NCBI GenBank assembly: GCA_038380795.1
Contig: CM076266.1
Coordinates: forward strand, 37,089,425 to 37,153,424
Length of the DNA stretch: 64,000 nucleotides
Reading direction: 5' to 3'
Origin: Pyrocephalus nanus
Lineage: Eukaryota; Chordata; Aves; Passeriformes; Tyrannidae
Shown here piece by piece: positions 35,650 through 48,879 of this stretch. A program made the position numbers and the translations under genes. Below the pieces are notes generated by a model that worked only from the letters and a program-made list of their open reading frames with translations, was not told where the DNA came from and did not search any database. The stretch's first letter is position 1; each line of letters starts with the position of its first letter.

Positions 35650-38600
35650 GGACTACAAAGCTGATTTACACTATCTGTTCCATTACTCTTTGTCTCAGTA
35701 GAAATGAAGTAATGTGTAAACCCTTAAAAGCAAGAATTTTTGTCTCTGATGTAATATATTCAAGAGATTCTTTCACATATTACACTGGTGTGAGTAATAA
35801 AAGCTATCACAGTATGTTAGAAAAGGGATATTTGTTCAGGCCAGAAGGTCAGTGTGACTGTGAAGGCATCATTAATCTATTTTTTCCAAGCTCACTGTTT
35901 TAGGCTGTCCCCTTAAAGGACTAACTTGTGACAAAAATGTCATAGAGTAACAAGATGTTCCAGACCAATTCTAAACCCAACCCAACGTTTTTTCATATGT
36001 CCACTATATCACGGGATGCAAAAATTTAGTTTATATTGCCTTGGTATTTAACAATGGAAGGCCTGCTGTGGGAGCCAAGGTGAAAAACCAAGCAATTTTA
36101 GAAGAGAGTTAATGTATCTGATAAGGCCTCAGTGGAATAAATTGCACTATCACTCGCCTTAAATTTCAGATAATCACCAAGACTTAATTTTAACAAGGTA
36201 AAAGACTTCAGAGAAATGTATGCCAGGCCATTTTATAAGACAAGTTCAAACTTAGGTATTGCTTCTTTTTTCACTGAAGGTTTTGGCAAGCGATAATTTA
36301 ACACTTACTGGTTGCTGTTGAGGAAAATAATTGTGTAACAGTTGCTTTGAATGAGAAGTTTTGTGATAATTAGCCAATATCCAATGTAGTAGAAATTTTC
36401 TTTTAGCACAGTGCATAGATACCATGGGATTTATAAAATAATAGCTGAAACTACCTATAAACCTATTTTCAAATTGTAAATTAACTGAAAAGGCTGCATT
36501 TTCTCTCTATATATTTGCACTGTGCCTGGAATAATGGATTTTGCCTCTTAATTATTTTTTTTTACTGCAATGATAACTCAGGTAAGCATAGTCCACTTCA
36601 GCCCTGCAGGGAATTGTTATTCATAAACATATTTAAACCTTTTCCTAGTTCTTTTTTAGGGGTGAAACAAAGCAGACATCCCTTTGAAAAACATTAATCT
36701 CAAATCTTTTGAACTAAAATCCAAACTGGAAAGCTTCTCTGAGAACACCTTGAACTGGGCATGAATTCAAGGATTTTTGAATGGAGGCTTAAAAATGTCA
36801 TGAATTCATACAGATGTAAAAATTTCAAATTGAATTCTACCCAGGAACTAAACAGAATCTAGTGTTAAGGGGGGAAAGGGCAGCACAAGGGGAGAGTGGG
36901 GAAGAAAATGAAATCCTGTTATTCATGGGAGAGCAGAATAATTCAGTTCAGACTGAGTTTTCTTTGTGGTTAAGTGCAGACCTCAGTCCGCTATAGAAAA
37001 TGAAAGACAAAAGTTTGATGACTATGAGTAAAGACAAGTAGTTACAAATATTAACAGACCAGTCCTACACTGCACAAATAGTCCTAAATTCGATTCCATG
37101 GAGAATAGATAACCTTTGACTCCTCTCTATACTAAAGCTAGGCTGTAAATTTGAAACTTTTTAAATGAAAAAGTAATACAATTCCTTCCAGGTGTGAGGG
37201 AACATTTTGTGCCATATTATTGAAGTGTTCTCTTCTCTCACTGCGGATTAGGTATAAAAAATGTAAACAGTCATTTAATATTAATACATAGAAGGAGATT
37301 GAAATTTAAACTTCATCAGAATGTGACCTAGAAAACAAATTCGTGGAGAAGAAAATTTTGATTATAGGATATGTGTTTTAAATGCATCTATCCATCTTGG
37401 TTTACAGTGATTGTTTCTCCACACATTATCAGGTTGGCTATATAATAATACAAGCCATCTTCCTTCCCTCTCTAAGAATATTACAGAATATATTAACTTC
37501 TATAATGTCTTTTATTTCCAGGCAAGCTCTCAGTATGATTCAAACAAACAACCTTGCTATGCCACCCAGTTGGTGTACAAGGGAAAACTATGGTTTAATG
37601 TAAATAAATGTCTTATTCTTATACCAGCCCTTAGAAATAGCCTAAATGCAGCTAGTGTAAAATTTACTTTATCCTTGCCATCTGTTCAAGCATTTCACTG
37701 TATGTTGATCCAAGAAGGAGCTCTGCTGATTGCAAAAAGGCTACTCAAGCACATAATATTTGGCTTACACACGCATTTAGGTTAAAGCTTAGACTATCAG
37801 ACACTGTTAATAAGGCCATTTTGATACATTAATGAGTTTATTGATCATTTTTCTATCCAAGCCTTTTATATTAGAGCTTTGTCTCTAACTGAAGAGGAAT
37901 TAATTGCCATGCAGAACAGAAATAGTTGCACATTTGTGGTCTCACCTCTCCTCCACTTCAGTTTCTGTGAAGGGCATTTCCCCTTACAGTAGGGGTTATT
38001 TGAGGATTGCAGTGGACTCATTCACAAATGCTATGACAAGCGTAAATGATGAGGATTATGGTCTGATCTTGGTGCCTGAAGTCAAACTGTTGAAAACTGC
38101 CGCTCATTTTTTTTGGCAATTGAATATGAAATTAGAAGCTGAAATTACACTCCCCATAATTGGTGTAATCCTTTCTAGAGCCAGGATCATTCTGATTTTT
38201 CACAAAAATGAGACAAAATTTTTGATAAGAGTACGTCATAAACGTGTGTTTGGGCCCCACGTAAATATTCTTTTAAAGAGACTTCTTTGCTTGAAAGTGA
38301 TATTACATGTATCACTTGTTGATTACTGTTTTATTTAAGTCTGTCAGAAGATGTTTATACTTTCTACAGAATTATCCAAAAAGGAGTCTCTTAGTTGTTG
38401 GTGTTGCAACTTGGAGGAGATTAGGTATTTGACATGTCTGATAGCAGATTATTATATAGACTGATAGAAGATACAAACTCACCTCAAATTCTAGATATTT
38501 TGCTACAAAGACATATTTAAAAGAATATAGTTTTAGTTTATACTTAAAACAGTTCAGCTGTTTTGTATAAACTAAATTTTTGCATCCCATGATACAGTCC

Positions 38601-41600
38601 AGAAGTGAAGCCTTATATCTGACCTTGTGAGTATGGAGTTCAAATGACCAGGAATACCCTAAGATACCGCTGGGAGTGGGTTTGAAACAGCTAGCTTCAA
38701 TTCATTGCCTGGCATGCAAACAAAAGTAAACTTAAATAGCTACTCTCTCCCTTTGTCACAGAGGGGGATCAAGGACAGACTATGTGTAATCTTTTCTTCC
38801 CTGTGGCATTTTCTCTTGGGAGAAAGTGGGATTGCAGATGTGGTATCTGAAGCATGACTGTTTTGCAAAGAAAATCTTTCACCTTCTCTTATGTTAGAAA
38901 ACATGTCATCCTCCAGATCACAAGAGGTGTTTGGGTTACTTTGCTGTTGTTTTTTTCTCTCTTCTGACAAAAAATATGACTAAGTGTCAAATGATTTAGG
39001 ACTTTGAAGCGCTAAAGAGAGATTTCAAAAATCAGGAGAGGTTTTCCTTTATTTATCTGGCAATTTTCACAATATACCATTGAATCTTTGCATCATGATG
39101 TTGGAAATAAGTGCAGATTATATTGTTTGGGGTACTTTTTACTCTGTTTACAGCAACTTTCCCAGCAATTTTCCCTTAAAACAGGAGCCTGAAGACTGTA
39201 GCAATTTTGAAAACTTTTCATTGCTCCCAGGCTGAATAACTTCACCCATGTGAGAAACCGCACTTTCCACAGCGGGACTGTAGTTGCATATTTTTTAACT
39301 GAAAATATGAGGAAGACAATAAAGCCTTGTTAGCTGCATTAATGCATACAAGAGCTTTTAACCACATAGACTCTGGTCTTGTTTCTGTGCAGAAATAAGT
39401 TTGCCTGCTGCTTGCACATTGCCTATGTCCCATCTCCTAACCATACACAAATCATTGATCCAGATACTAAGAAGTTTCTATCAAAAGTTATTGTTGCATT
39501 ATGAGGAACGGATCAAAGTAAAGGTGTTGATTTTGCTTGATCTGGTAACCTGCTATCTTTGGAATTAGAAAATACAATAAACTGCTTGGTAGTACCTAAA
39601 TCTTCCTGGAATTTTTCCTGAAAGAAATACCCCTCCCCTCACACATACTCCACTCATCCTGATCAGTACATGGAAGTTACAGCCCTAAGGTTTTTGAGTG
39701 AAATATCTGCAAAATGAGTTTATAGCTCTTAGCAGAAAAAGGGAGGAATAAAAAAAAAAACTACATCAAGCATCTCAACTGTGACTAGACTTAGCTGTAG
39801 TCAAGCGACCACTAATGCACCTAAAAATACAGCTGGATTTATAATACAGCTTGCTGTAGTTCACTGTGTGGGATATGTGAAGGAATGTCCTGTAATAACT
39901 GCTGTGATGGGTCCTGGGGCCCTCTGCTCTGTTATCAGGGCATGAGCAGTTGTGGATGAAGTACATGCCCAGAACTTTTTTATTTGGTACTTGAACTTAC
40001 ATCAGAAAATGCCCACAGTATTCTTTGCCAGAAATGCTGCTTGTTGCACCACTCTCCTTGAAAGTAAGGGTGTTTTTTTTTTAAGGATCTAATATGAATA
40101 AAGAATCTTTCATTCTGGGTGAAAACTTAAGACTTCCCCTCTCTCTCCAACCCTGCAAAAGAGCTTCAGTGATATCTTCGTCCCAGTGAAATGAGGGCAG
40201 AAGGAAGTGGGGATGCAGCCCGGGATGTAAGAGAGACCTCTGCTGAATTCAGCCACCTGAACCACCAGTGCCGATCTGGAGGGTGCAACCAATATCACAT
40301 TAGGGTCACATAAACACACAACTTGGCTGTGCTCTGGTATGGCAGGGGAAAGCTATTGGCTCAATTAATGCATCTGAGGGGTCTGACCTAAGAAATGGTT
40401 GTTCTCTGCTCCTTGTTTGGTGATTTGGGTCTAGAATGAGCGTGTCCCTAACACACACCTCACAAGCAATCATCTGCATTTATGCATCTGGTCAGAGAGA
40501 GATTATTCATCACCCTGAGACGCAGATTGTACTTCTCAAATATATTGGTCATTTTGTCTGGTTTTAAAAGTTGCAGAATTACTACCATATATAAAACCAG
40601 TAGCACTTATGCAATCAGCGGGTTGAGCAGCCACTCTCCAAGACTAAACTAACACAGTTTTACTGGAGTTTTTTGTTTTGTAATTCTTTCTGCAGCTGCT
40701 CCAGCTGACTGTGTCACTGCAAAGCTATTACACTTTGCCACTGGCAGTATGGGTACCCTGAAGAGTTTCTGGCTTCCCTTAATTGAACAGAAGAAACTAA
40801 TTTAAATTTTAAAAAATATAATTAGTTTGACTTCCTCTACCAGGGATTCTGTAATTGATACTATGAATAAATTATGGAATGCAATTGTGAGGGTTCTTAA
40901 TTACAAAGCCTCTTAGCTGCACAACTTCTGTGATGATGAGTGATACATGTTTTATCCTCCAAAATGGAGCATAATCCTTGTCATAGAATATATCTTGCAT
41001 GCCACAAGCTGGAAGTGAGGGACTGAACAAGTGCACACATCCTGACTGAACACTTGCTGGGGCAGGTATTGCTTGGCTTATCTGTGCAGAATGCAAATAC
41101 AAAGTAAAGCAACTGGTTCAGGCTTGTTCTAAAGCCAGAAGGGCTTTAAACTTAGTAATTACAATTAGCTCAAGCCCTGTTCAATATGCTTTAGTTTTCC
41201 ATGCCTAAATTAATTTTCAGCCATTGTCATGTTTTTCAGCTGCAAACTGTTTCTTTCTCTTCGAGTTAATTTTTCACTAAGAAATAATTCAGCCACTTCT
41301 CTCTCCTGTCCTTAGATGAGTCACTACCTCATCTATGAATGAAATTTTCATTTCAAGCATTTTGTTAAGCACAAATGACATCACACACTTGCTCTAAATG
41401 TATAAAGAAAACTTTAGAATATGTCTAGATTCAATAGTTATTTGGCATAAAACTTTAGAATAAATCAATTCCTTTAATGAAATGTAACCTTATTGACTAA
41501 AAATGTCTTTGCTATGAATAGCAACATAGACCTTTAAACATCCCATTTTGTTAAAAATCAGTGAAATCTCATGCATTAGCTGCACCTAGGGTTGTGTTTT

Positions 41601-42050
41601 CCCATTTCTCACCGAGACTAAGCTACCCTTGCACAAAATTCACTTCCTATGCATCAGACTTTATTTCTTAATGGCATGTTAAATTGCTTCTTTGTGTGTT
41701 TCCTAGATTCAACAGCCAGCATTGACATGATCAAATTAAAGAGGCCAGAGGCTATTCAATACCCCTGCAGCAAAACATCCTAGCTCATATTGTGTTCCTC
41801 TGTCTATTATCTCTTCCTTCCCAAAACCGGGTGGCTGCTCCCAAACTACCCTCCTGGGCAGTGCTGAGAAGACAATGCCAGTCAGGCAGTTCCTCCCCTA
41901 GGACTGGCCCAGGTGCCAGAGGCTGCTGCTCAGCACAGGCAAAAATCCTGCCTGTGATGGAACTGGATGGATGAATGCAAGGGCAATGCTGGAAATCGTG
42001 CCCTGCCCTTGGTTTGTAACAGGGGTGTCACTACTCAATGTGAAGCTGAG
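35650..42050. other. Non-coding block, no gene recognised
   Basis: AT-rich. Open frames of 103 (35,592-35,903), 124 (37,411-37,785) and 144 codons (37,904-38,338) have no recognisable motif. No mobile elements or RNA genes are recognised. Donor-like sites (CTCAG|GTAAGC near 36,588 plus, TTTGAG|GTGAGTTT near 38,478 minus) lack convincing partners. Confidence 0.6.
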
Positions 42051-42124
42051 AAGAGAGAGGGAAGGAAGGAAGGCAGGGAGGGAGGGAGGGAGGAAGGGAG
42101 GAAGGGAGGAAGGAAGGGAGGGAG
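42051..42124. repeat. Purine (GGAA/GGGA)n microsatellite
   Basis: All-purine tract on the plus strand, made of GGAA and GGGA units with one C. It contains four GGG runs separated by single A (42,076-42,090), a canonical G-quadruplex pattern. A 66-codon frame through it translates the repeat into R, E, G and K runs and is spurious. Confidence 0.95.
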
Positions 42125-45100
42125 AAATATCTGTTTTCTAGCCTCAGTCATATCTTGTTTGTTTTAAAGAATGTTATTCACTCTTCTGAATGGCCCAAAA
42201 TTGGTGATTTTGACTCTTACTGCAGTTTTCATTTGCTACAACTATCTGCTATTTCCTAGCCATCTGCCTGCTCAAAATTCACCACTGAGCCTCCTGCAGC
42301 TTCTGAAGTTTGTTGCCTTCACCATTTCAAAGGTCAGCGAGCCTCAATGCTCCCACCTTCCCCCCACCTGGAATCACCACTAGCCTCACTGACTGGGTTA
42401 CTCACTGCTTCTTGCAGCTCTAAAGCACCAAAGAGCAGCCAGAGATAGAAAGCCCATCCTACCACTTCGCAGAAGAAAATGTTTTCTCATGGTACATATC
42501 TTCAAACAACTATTGTAACAACATTTTTTCTTTGACTTCTTGATTTATATGTATAAATTCTTTAATTTTAAAAGCAGAAGGAAGTCCTTTTATTTAGAAG
42601 CAGTAATAAACTGCAGTTGAAATTGTATATAAATCAGTCATTTAAGATAATTATCTCAAGGATAAACGTTACATCCTCAGGAAATCCCGCCTGACATTAA
42701 ACTTCAAGGAAAATGAAACAGATACAGAACTACACAGTTGAACAGCTTTTGCATTGACTTGTAGCACATAGGTGAAAAATGCCTTCAATCCAGTACACTA
42801 GCTAGGGACTCAAGCTCCATGTTGCCCTGATCACAGCAGAGTATTTACTGTGGCAGCAAAAGCTTGTGGATTTATTATGAAAGCTACTTTTGTGGTTAGT
42901 CGCAACAGAGCGGTTTTGAAAATTAGATACCAGAGATTGTGTTGGTGGAGCATTATCAATATGTGTAATTCTTTACTGGATAAGAATGCAATAGCATTAC
43001 TGTGCTAAAGAGCTCCTGAGAAACCATTTTTGGCTGTAGATCTTATTTTAAGAGCTCTACTGGAATTGCTGGATTAAACTGCAGAGAACAGAGGGAAGGT
43101 GATTGTTTCCAAATGATGACTTACTCTTCATCATGCACCGATCATGCTGGAACAGGGAATGGATAATTTCCACCAGTTTATCTATTTGATAAATTACAGC
43201 TATGAAGCAGCTTCTGCATTAGGGGGATTTTTGGCTGGAAAACCAGATGACTAAATTAAACTTAGTCCTCTGGAGGGATTAAAAACCTGGTAAAATCCTT
43301 GCTGCTCTCTCCTCTCAAATCATGTTATATTCCAGCATGTTTCAGAAGAGGTTTTAACTTAATTGATATTATTTTACTGAAGATAAAATGTGCAAGATCT
43401 TTTGAAAACATTTTCACTGCTTGAGCATCGGACATGGGATTTTTTCCTTGATATATTTTCTCTGTGCTATGGTTTGGAGGTTAGGCTGTGGGGTTTTTCT
43501 CTGTTCTTTAGGCATATGTATCAAACTGCCTTTGAAGTAGAAAGAATTTGGTACCTTTCCCTCTTGCAGGTGTTGAAGAATTTCATTTCATTGTTTGCAG
43601 ATTTTTATCAAGCTTTTCTAGAATATATTTTGTACTGACACTTTCAAGGAAATATTATTACCAACAGGTTTAGGCAGTGAATAAAGTATGGCACATGAGC
43701 AAACTGGCCATCTTTCAAGGCTCTCCCACAACTCTGGCTGCATTGTTCATACCGAAATCAGAAAAGGACCTCAGGAAATAATTCACATAGGTTTAATCTT
43801 CTTGCATTAAGTGTTTGGCTGCTGTTGTTTCAATAAAAAAAAAAAAAAGTTGAATGTTATACTTTATTCTTCAAATCCCTGTGACTGGCTGAGAAACAGG
43901 TTTCATAAAATGACATTAACGTGGCAAACTCTTGTTATCCACTCACAAATGATTCTGCTATGCCACCAGTATTTAAGAATGGTACAAAATCCGGATACTG
44001 TGAGGAACATGTGACAGTTTGTTGGTCTGTGGCCTGCCAGTGTGAATTGTGCGACTCCTCTGCTTATCTCACAAAGGTTGGTGGTACATCACTTTTCACT
44101 CTTATATTACTTGGCAAGCCATAATTGTGCATGTTGGGAAAGGTTTGATATAATTGTTACTGGCACTTCATTCTAAAGTCTTTGTGTTTCAGATTGAGTT
44201 ATTCAGTTGGGACATTAAATGATTGTTGAAAGCTTTTGTCATAGTTGGTTATTATCCACCCATCTCTGAAAGCCTTTTTTGCAGAGTCTGAGGACTGCCA
44301 AGCAAGTGGTCTGTAAAAATGATAAGAAAATAAAGAAAACCAAGGCCTATGAGCATTCCATTTACTCTGATTTTTGTGAAGATGTCGCCTTCCCCACAAA
44401 GTTGCATTAGGAGCAGGCAGACAGCCATACCAAGATTAGGCAGTAGTAACCAAATGTCTTGGACCTTTTGTTGCTTCCTTTTCCCACTCTTGCCCTCAGA
44501 GCACAATGCTCAGTGCTGCTGGAGAGGGGATTCCCCTTTACAAAGTCTGCCCTGGGTTGGAGTTCTCTGAAGACAGATGGATCATGGCTCTGCCTTTCCC
44601 CCAGAGACACTTTCTGGCACAGTACACTGTTCTTCAGCACGGCCCCAAAGACTGCTACTAAATCCATGTCCTTCTTCACTCCTCCTATTTTCCTTTGCCT
44701 ATTTCAGCTAAAAATAGCGAGAGGTATGTCCCAGAAATAAGGTTGGCACAAGGAAACTGTGTCCTGAGCCTGCCCGCAACCTCCTCATCTTCTGTCCCAT
44801 CAGGCAGAATAAAACCGAAAAAAGTTGATTACAAGAGAATTCCACAGCAATAACTTGAAATCTTTTAATGCAAAGATCCATCTTGCACAAAACATGTTCC
44901 TCCTTACCTAATTATTTAAATAGTGGAGAGTGTGTGGCACTTTTGAATAGATGTAGGTGTTGGTGACAGTGTAAATGAAGCTTGGTAATATTTGTCTATA
45001 GCTAGGCCAGCTTTTCAGCACAAAAGGTGGTTGGTAATTAATTACTAAGGATGCTAAGTGAGTTGCAATTGTATTTGATTCCTTTCACAGCTAGATAAGG

Positions 45101-45180
45101 TCACAGTTCCCGCAAAATTTCATTACACATTACTCTTCTTCTGGTAAAATTGGTTTAATGTACTCCTACTCCCTTGTCAC
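42125..45180. other. Non-coding stretch, no gene recognised
   Basis: Several 60-93-codon frames overlap on both strands around 44,199-44,740, as expected of chance frames. An A14 run lies at 43,835-43,848 following AAT, but there is no retrogene body upstream. No repeat family is recognised. Confidence 0.6.
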
Positions 45181-45182
45181 AG

Positions 45183-45253
45183 CAGCTGCACCTTCTCTGC
45201 TGCGTGAATGTGATTACCTGTCAGCCAGGCTGGGCACCAGATTGGGGAATAAG
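45183..45253 (+). other. Candidate exon (71 nt)
   Basis: The acceptor is a pyrimidine-rich TACTCCTACTCCCTTGTCAC followed by AG, and the donor is AATAAG|GTAAGAAA, a good match to the consensus. The 71 nt are open in two of three frames; one reads AAPSLLRECDYLSARLGTRL. It is locally GC-richer than its flanks. I do not recognise the peptide. It could be a coding exon, a non-coding transcript exon or a cryptic pseudo-exon. Confidence 0.25.
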
Positions 45254-45580
45254 GTAAGAAAAAAGCAGAATAAAAATAGTCTATTTTTCTGTCAGCCCCA
45301 GGAAAAAAATAATCATCTTACATGCCAAGCCACTGAGGAAGCAAAGAGTGGCGAGAGGAGGAGAAAGGCTGAGGGATATCACATCTGGTAATGCTTCTGA
45401 TGATTTCCGTGTCATCACACATTTCACAGCCCAGAACTTCTGAGCTACATATCAGAAAAGTTACTATCTCTTTGAGACTTTTGATAAGTGCTCAGTTGGT
45501 ATTATATTGCTGGCTTTATACACCCACCATAACAAATAGATGACAGTAAAGATAGCAGATGTGGCATTTGGGGAACATGT

Positions 45581-45956
45581 TTAATCTGTTCCTTTCATCA
45601 CTCCCTCTCTTGCCACCCACTTTCGAAAGATGTTTTCAAAGTGCCAAGCAGTGCCATGAATTGTGTGTATATATGGTTTGTGTACACTGTCCAAGAATGG
45701 GGCCATGCTGATGGGCTTTCTGCCAAATTCTGGTGGTTTGATGCCTCCATGACCTATGCAGAAATTCTGGACTATCCTCAAACATGAGTAGGAGCTCGCT
45801 CTTCAGGACAACGTATTGCTGCATGTACAGGCAGGCAGTGTCTAGGTCTAGTGAGGTCTCAGGTGCCTCCAACAACATGTGTTGCAGAAGAACAGGATTT
45901 TTATCATCTTCATAGATCTGGATACATAAATTCTGCCAAAGTCTTGGTATAGGCAT
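45581..45956 (-). pseudogene. Possible frameshifted coding relic, unidentified
   Basis: A minus-strand frame at 45,636-45,956 has protein-like composition, with a stretch containing YEDDKNPVLLQHMLLEAPE and later YVVLKSELLLMFEDSPEF. Close to where it turns basic and low in character, the neighbouring minus-strand frame (45,581-45,781) continues with HGGIKPPEFGRKPISMAPF and WHFENIFRKWVAREG. This is what a single frameshift in an old coding segment would look like. There is no poly(A) tail on its 3' side and I cannot name a parent gene. Two overlapping chance frames remain a real alternative. Confidence 0.2.
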
Positions 45957-47570
45957 TATCTCTCAGTCTTGTTCACTGTAAATTCTGTTAAAATGGAGAG
46001 ACAGAACTTGGGATGGTGGCTGAAAAAAAAAAAAGTAAAAAAATTTAGGCCTTTTTCAATAGAGTGCTTATCAGTTATGGCCAATGTGTGCTCTCTGCTA
46101 AAGGAGGCAAAGGAATGAAGGAGAAAAAAAAAAAAAGTGATCACACAGGTATGGCACATATTGCAATTTATCTATCTTGGAAAGTTTAAGATTTAAAAGA
46201 AAATCTTCCCTTTATTGAGTTTTGAACGCATGAGCAACATGTTAGTGTCTCCCATAGGGAATCTGAGGACTTCATCACCTTTTTTTTCTGTAACATTCCC
46301 CATGTTAAGCTTGGCAGTGTGAATATGACTTGTCAAAAGTCCTGGACAGTAGGAAGCAATTAATGGTTGCAAGTCACTTGATTCTCAGACCCATGCTTTA
46401 TCCAGCAGACTTTCTTCTTGATGTTCCTGAGAGTTACAAAGTTTTTCTAAAGTTGGGGCTTGCTTACTTTCTGGGATTGCATTTCCGGTTCTCTTTTATG
46501 AGGTGTTTAATTATAGGCTTTCTTTGTGTATCCTCTCCATCAACAAAACTGTACTTGATGTGGTTACAGACACTGGATGCCCTTGATATTCTATCTGACT
46601 GTGGCTACTTCAGAGCATCCCCTTGTCATCAGAGAAACACTTCTAGCTGCATAAACTAGACTATAAGAAGTAGAAAAAAATGTTTAGACTATGATGGGAA
46701 GTGATTCTTGCTCTGATCATAGTGAGAAATTGCCCTGAAACTATAGGAATTTCCTGTTGCTAAAATACTGTGTAGGTCCTAAAAACTTTGCAAGCAGTTG
46801 TTTCTTCTCTGGGCAGCCAGAAAGGTCAACGTCCTCAGGGTAGAATGTAGGATTGCAGTGGTTAAGAGATCATCTAGTCAGGAAATTATGGCTGTAAAGT
46901 TACATAGCCCCGTCACTTATCATTACACAGCTCATTAAATTGCAGCTAATTGCGTCTTCACCCTAATATCCAGGTTCTAGTGTTTCTGAGCCTAATTAGC
47001 ACACTGAAATCCAAAAATCCAACTGATTTCCCTTTTTTTAGTCACTTCTCATAGAGACAGCAATGGAATGCAGAGGTTTAACTTGTTCAGAGCACTAATA
47101 ACACTGGTTATTCAATCTTTTAGTTCAGTTACTCAAGAGGTAAATGCTTATTCCCAGAAGAGGCTGGAAATGTGGAGGAAATTATATGTTTTAGTGCAAG
47201 ATACTTCTGTTAGTGTGTGAAAATTGTTTCTTTTTCATTTTTTGTTCATTATACTTCTCTTGCTCCTTCTGTTCCTTCTCATGAATAACTCTCTGTAGAA
47301 ATTATCCATCACATTCTTGTCATCATATGATTTTCTGGGAAGAGTCATGTCTTTTTGACAACCAAAGAAATATTTCAAAGCCAAATCACAAGAAAAAATA
47401 TTTAATTAGTTATTTGCTATAAATAACACACCCTTACATTTCATTAGATCATTCAAAGTATATTTTCATATCCAAAAAGTTCTGTTGACAATTTTCAACT
47501 TAAAAAGCATGCTTGAATACCTCATATCTTGTACTCAAAACATAAATAGCATCTGGTTCTCAGATGATTT
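45957..47570. other. Non-coding stretch with A-runs
   Basis: Two A12-13 runs (about 46,022-46,033 and 46,123-46,135). A 109-codon plus frame at 46,330-46,659 has no recognised motif. No repeats or RNA genes are recognised. Confidence 0.6.
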
Positions 47571-47571
47571 T

Positions 47572-48240
47572 AATCATAGAATCATAGAATGGTTTGGGCT
47601 GGAAGGGACCTTAAAGATCATCTAATTCCAATTCCCCTGCCATAGACAGGGACACCTTCCACTAGACCAGGTTGCTCAAAGTCCCATCCAGTCTGGCCTT
47701 GAACACTTCCAGCGATGGGGCATCCAAAGCTTCTCTGGGCAGCCTGTTCCAGTGCCTCACCACCCTCAGAGTAAAGAATTTCTTCCTAATATCTAATCTA
47801 AACCTACCCTTTTCAGTTGAAAAGTCATTCTCCATTGTTTTGTCTCTAAAAGCCTTTGTAAATAGTCTCTCAACATCTTTCTTGGAGGCTACCTTCAGGC
47901 TGCAATTACGTTACCCACAAGTCTTCTCTTTTCCAGGCTGAACAATCCCAGTTCTCTCAGTGTTTTGTTGTAGGAGAGGCTCCGTCCCTCTAATCATCTT
48001 GGTGTCCCTTCTCTGACTCTCTGCAACAGGTCTATGTCCTTCCTGTGCTGAGGACCCCAGACTTGGATGCAGCACTCCAGGTGAGGTCTCACCAGAGAGA
48101 AGCAGAGAGGCAGAATCACCTCCCTCAGCCCGCTGGCCACACTGCTTTGGATGCAGCCCTAGATATGACTGGCTTTCTGGGCTGTGAGCTCACATTCTTG
48201 GGTCATGTACAGCCTCTCATCCAACAGCACCCCCACCTGT
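47572..48240 (-). mobile_element. CR1 LINE, well preserved 3' portion (about 670 bp)
   Basis: A minus-strand CR1 with an intact 3' terminus: the plus strand starts ATCATAGAATCATAGAATGG, the complement of the CR1 ATTCTATGATTCTATG end. It continues through GGAAGGGACCTTAAAGATCA and the 3' UTR into the ORF2 C-terminus. The complementary frame there reads [19 protein letters not shown] then LEVFKARLDGTLSNLV before its stop. Further up, wording such as GGACCCCAGACTTGGATGCA and CTCCAGGTGAGGTCTCACCA marks the region upstream. It is 5'-truncated near 48,240. It is the least diverged CR1 in the window and so probably the youngest. Plus-strand frames of 89 and 78 codons here are shadows. Confidence 0.97.
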
Positions 48241-48615
48241 ATTTTCCATTAGGACAAATTAAAGCAAAAGTCATAACTTAGAATCATTCATAATTTCAGA
48301 TGACTACTTTCAGGAGCAATCCGCAAGTCAGAATTGTGATAGAGTGCTTTTTTTATCAAGGATAGGCTTTTGAAGATAGCATGCCCCAGTCTTGAATCAC
48401 TGACTTTTATTTTGCAGTTAAAGGAAACCAATTACTTTTTTCAATTGACAGAATTCTTTGTTTGGGTTTTTTTTTTTAAAGATCTGTAAGTAGTATATAT
48501 ATTTGTTACACAGGTTTCAGAATTATTGTAACACTGGGAATAAATCTACTATAATTAGCATTTAGATCACTGAAATAAATTGAAAATTCTTGCCTTTTTG
48601 CATGAAACTTCTGCC

Positions 48616-48633
48616 TTTTTTTTTTTTTTTTTA
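48616..48633. repeat. T18 homopolymer
   Basis: Uninterrupted 18-T run. Confidence 0.9.
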
Positions 48634-48879
48634 ATATTTCATCATCTTTGTTCCACGCTGGTATGCAATATTTAAGAATCTTTTCAAATGAGTGCCTTGG
48701 TAAATAAATTCAATTTGTAGTTAAGCCTCCTGTTTAAGATATATTGTTACTGAGTGATTTTCTGTGAGGAGATGAAGTTGTGAGTAAGCAGGCTAACACA
48801 TTAGCTATAACAGCTGGTTTTACTAGGTTGTGCTATACTTATTAGCCTAGATTGATTTTGTTAATTATATTGTACTTAC

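Noticed and set aside
37904..38338. 144-codon plus-strand open frame
   Set aside because: No motif and AT-rich codon use as in the surrounding non-coding DNA.
43831..43850. AATAAA followed by a poly(A) run, as in a processed retrocopy
   Set aside because: The A-run merges with the AATAAA with no cleavage spacing, and no gene-like body precedes it.
47672..48281. Plus-strand frames of 89 and 78 codons
   Set aside because: They are antisense shadows of the minus-strand CR1 ORF2 end.
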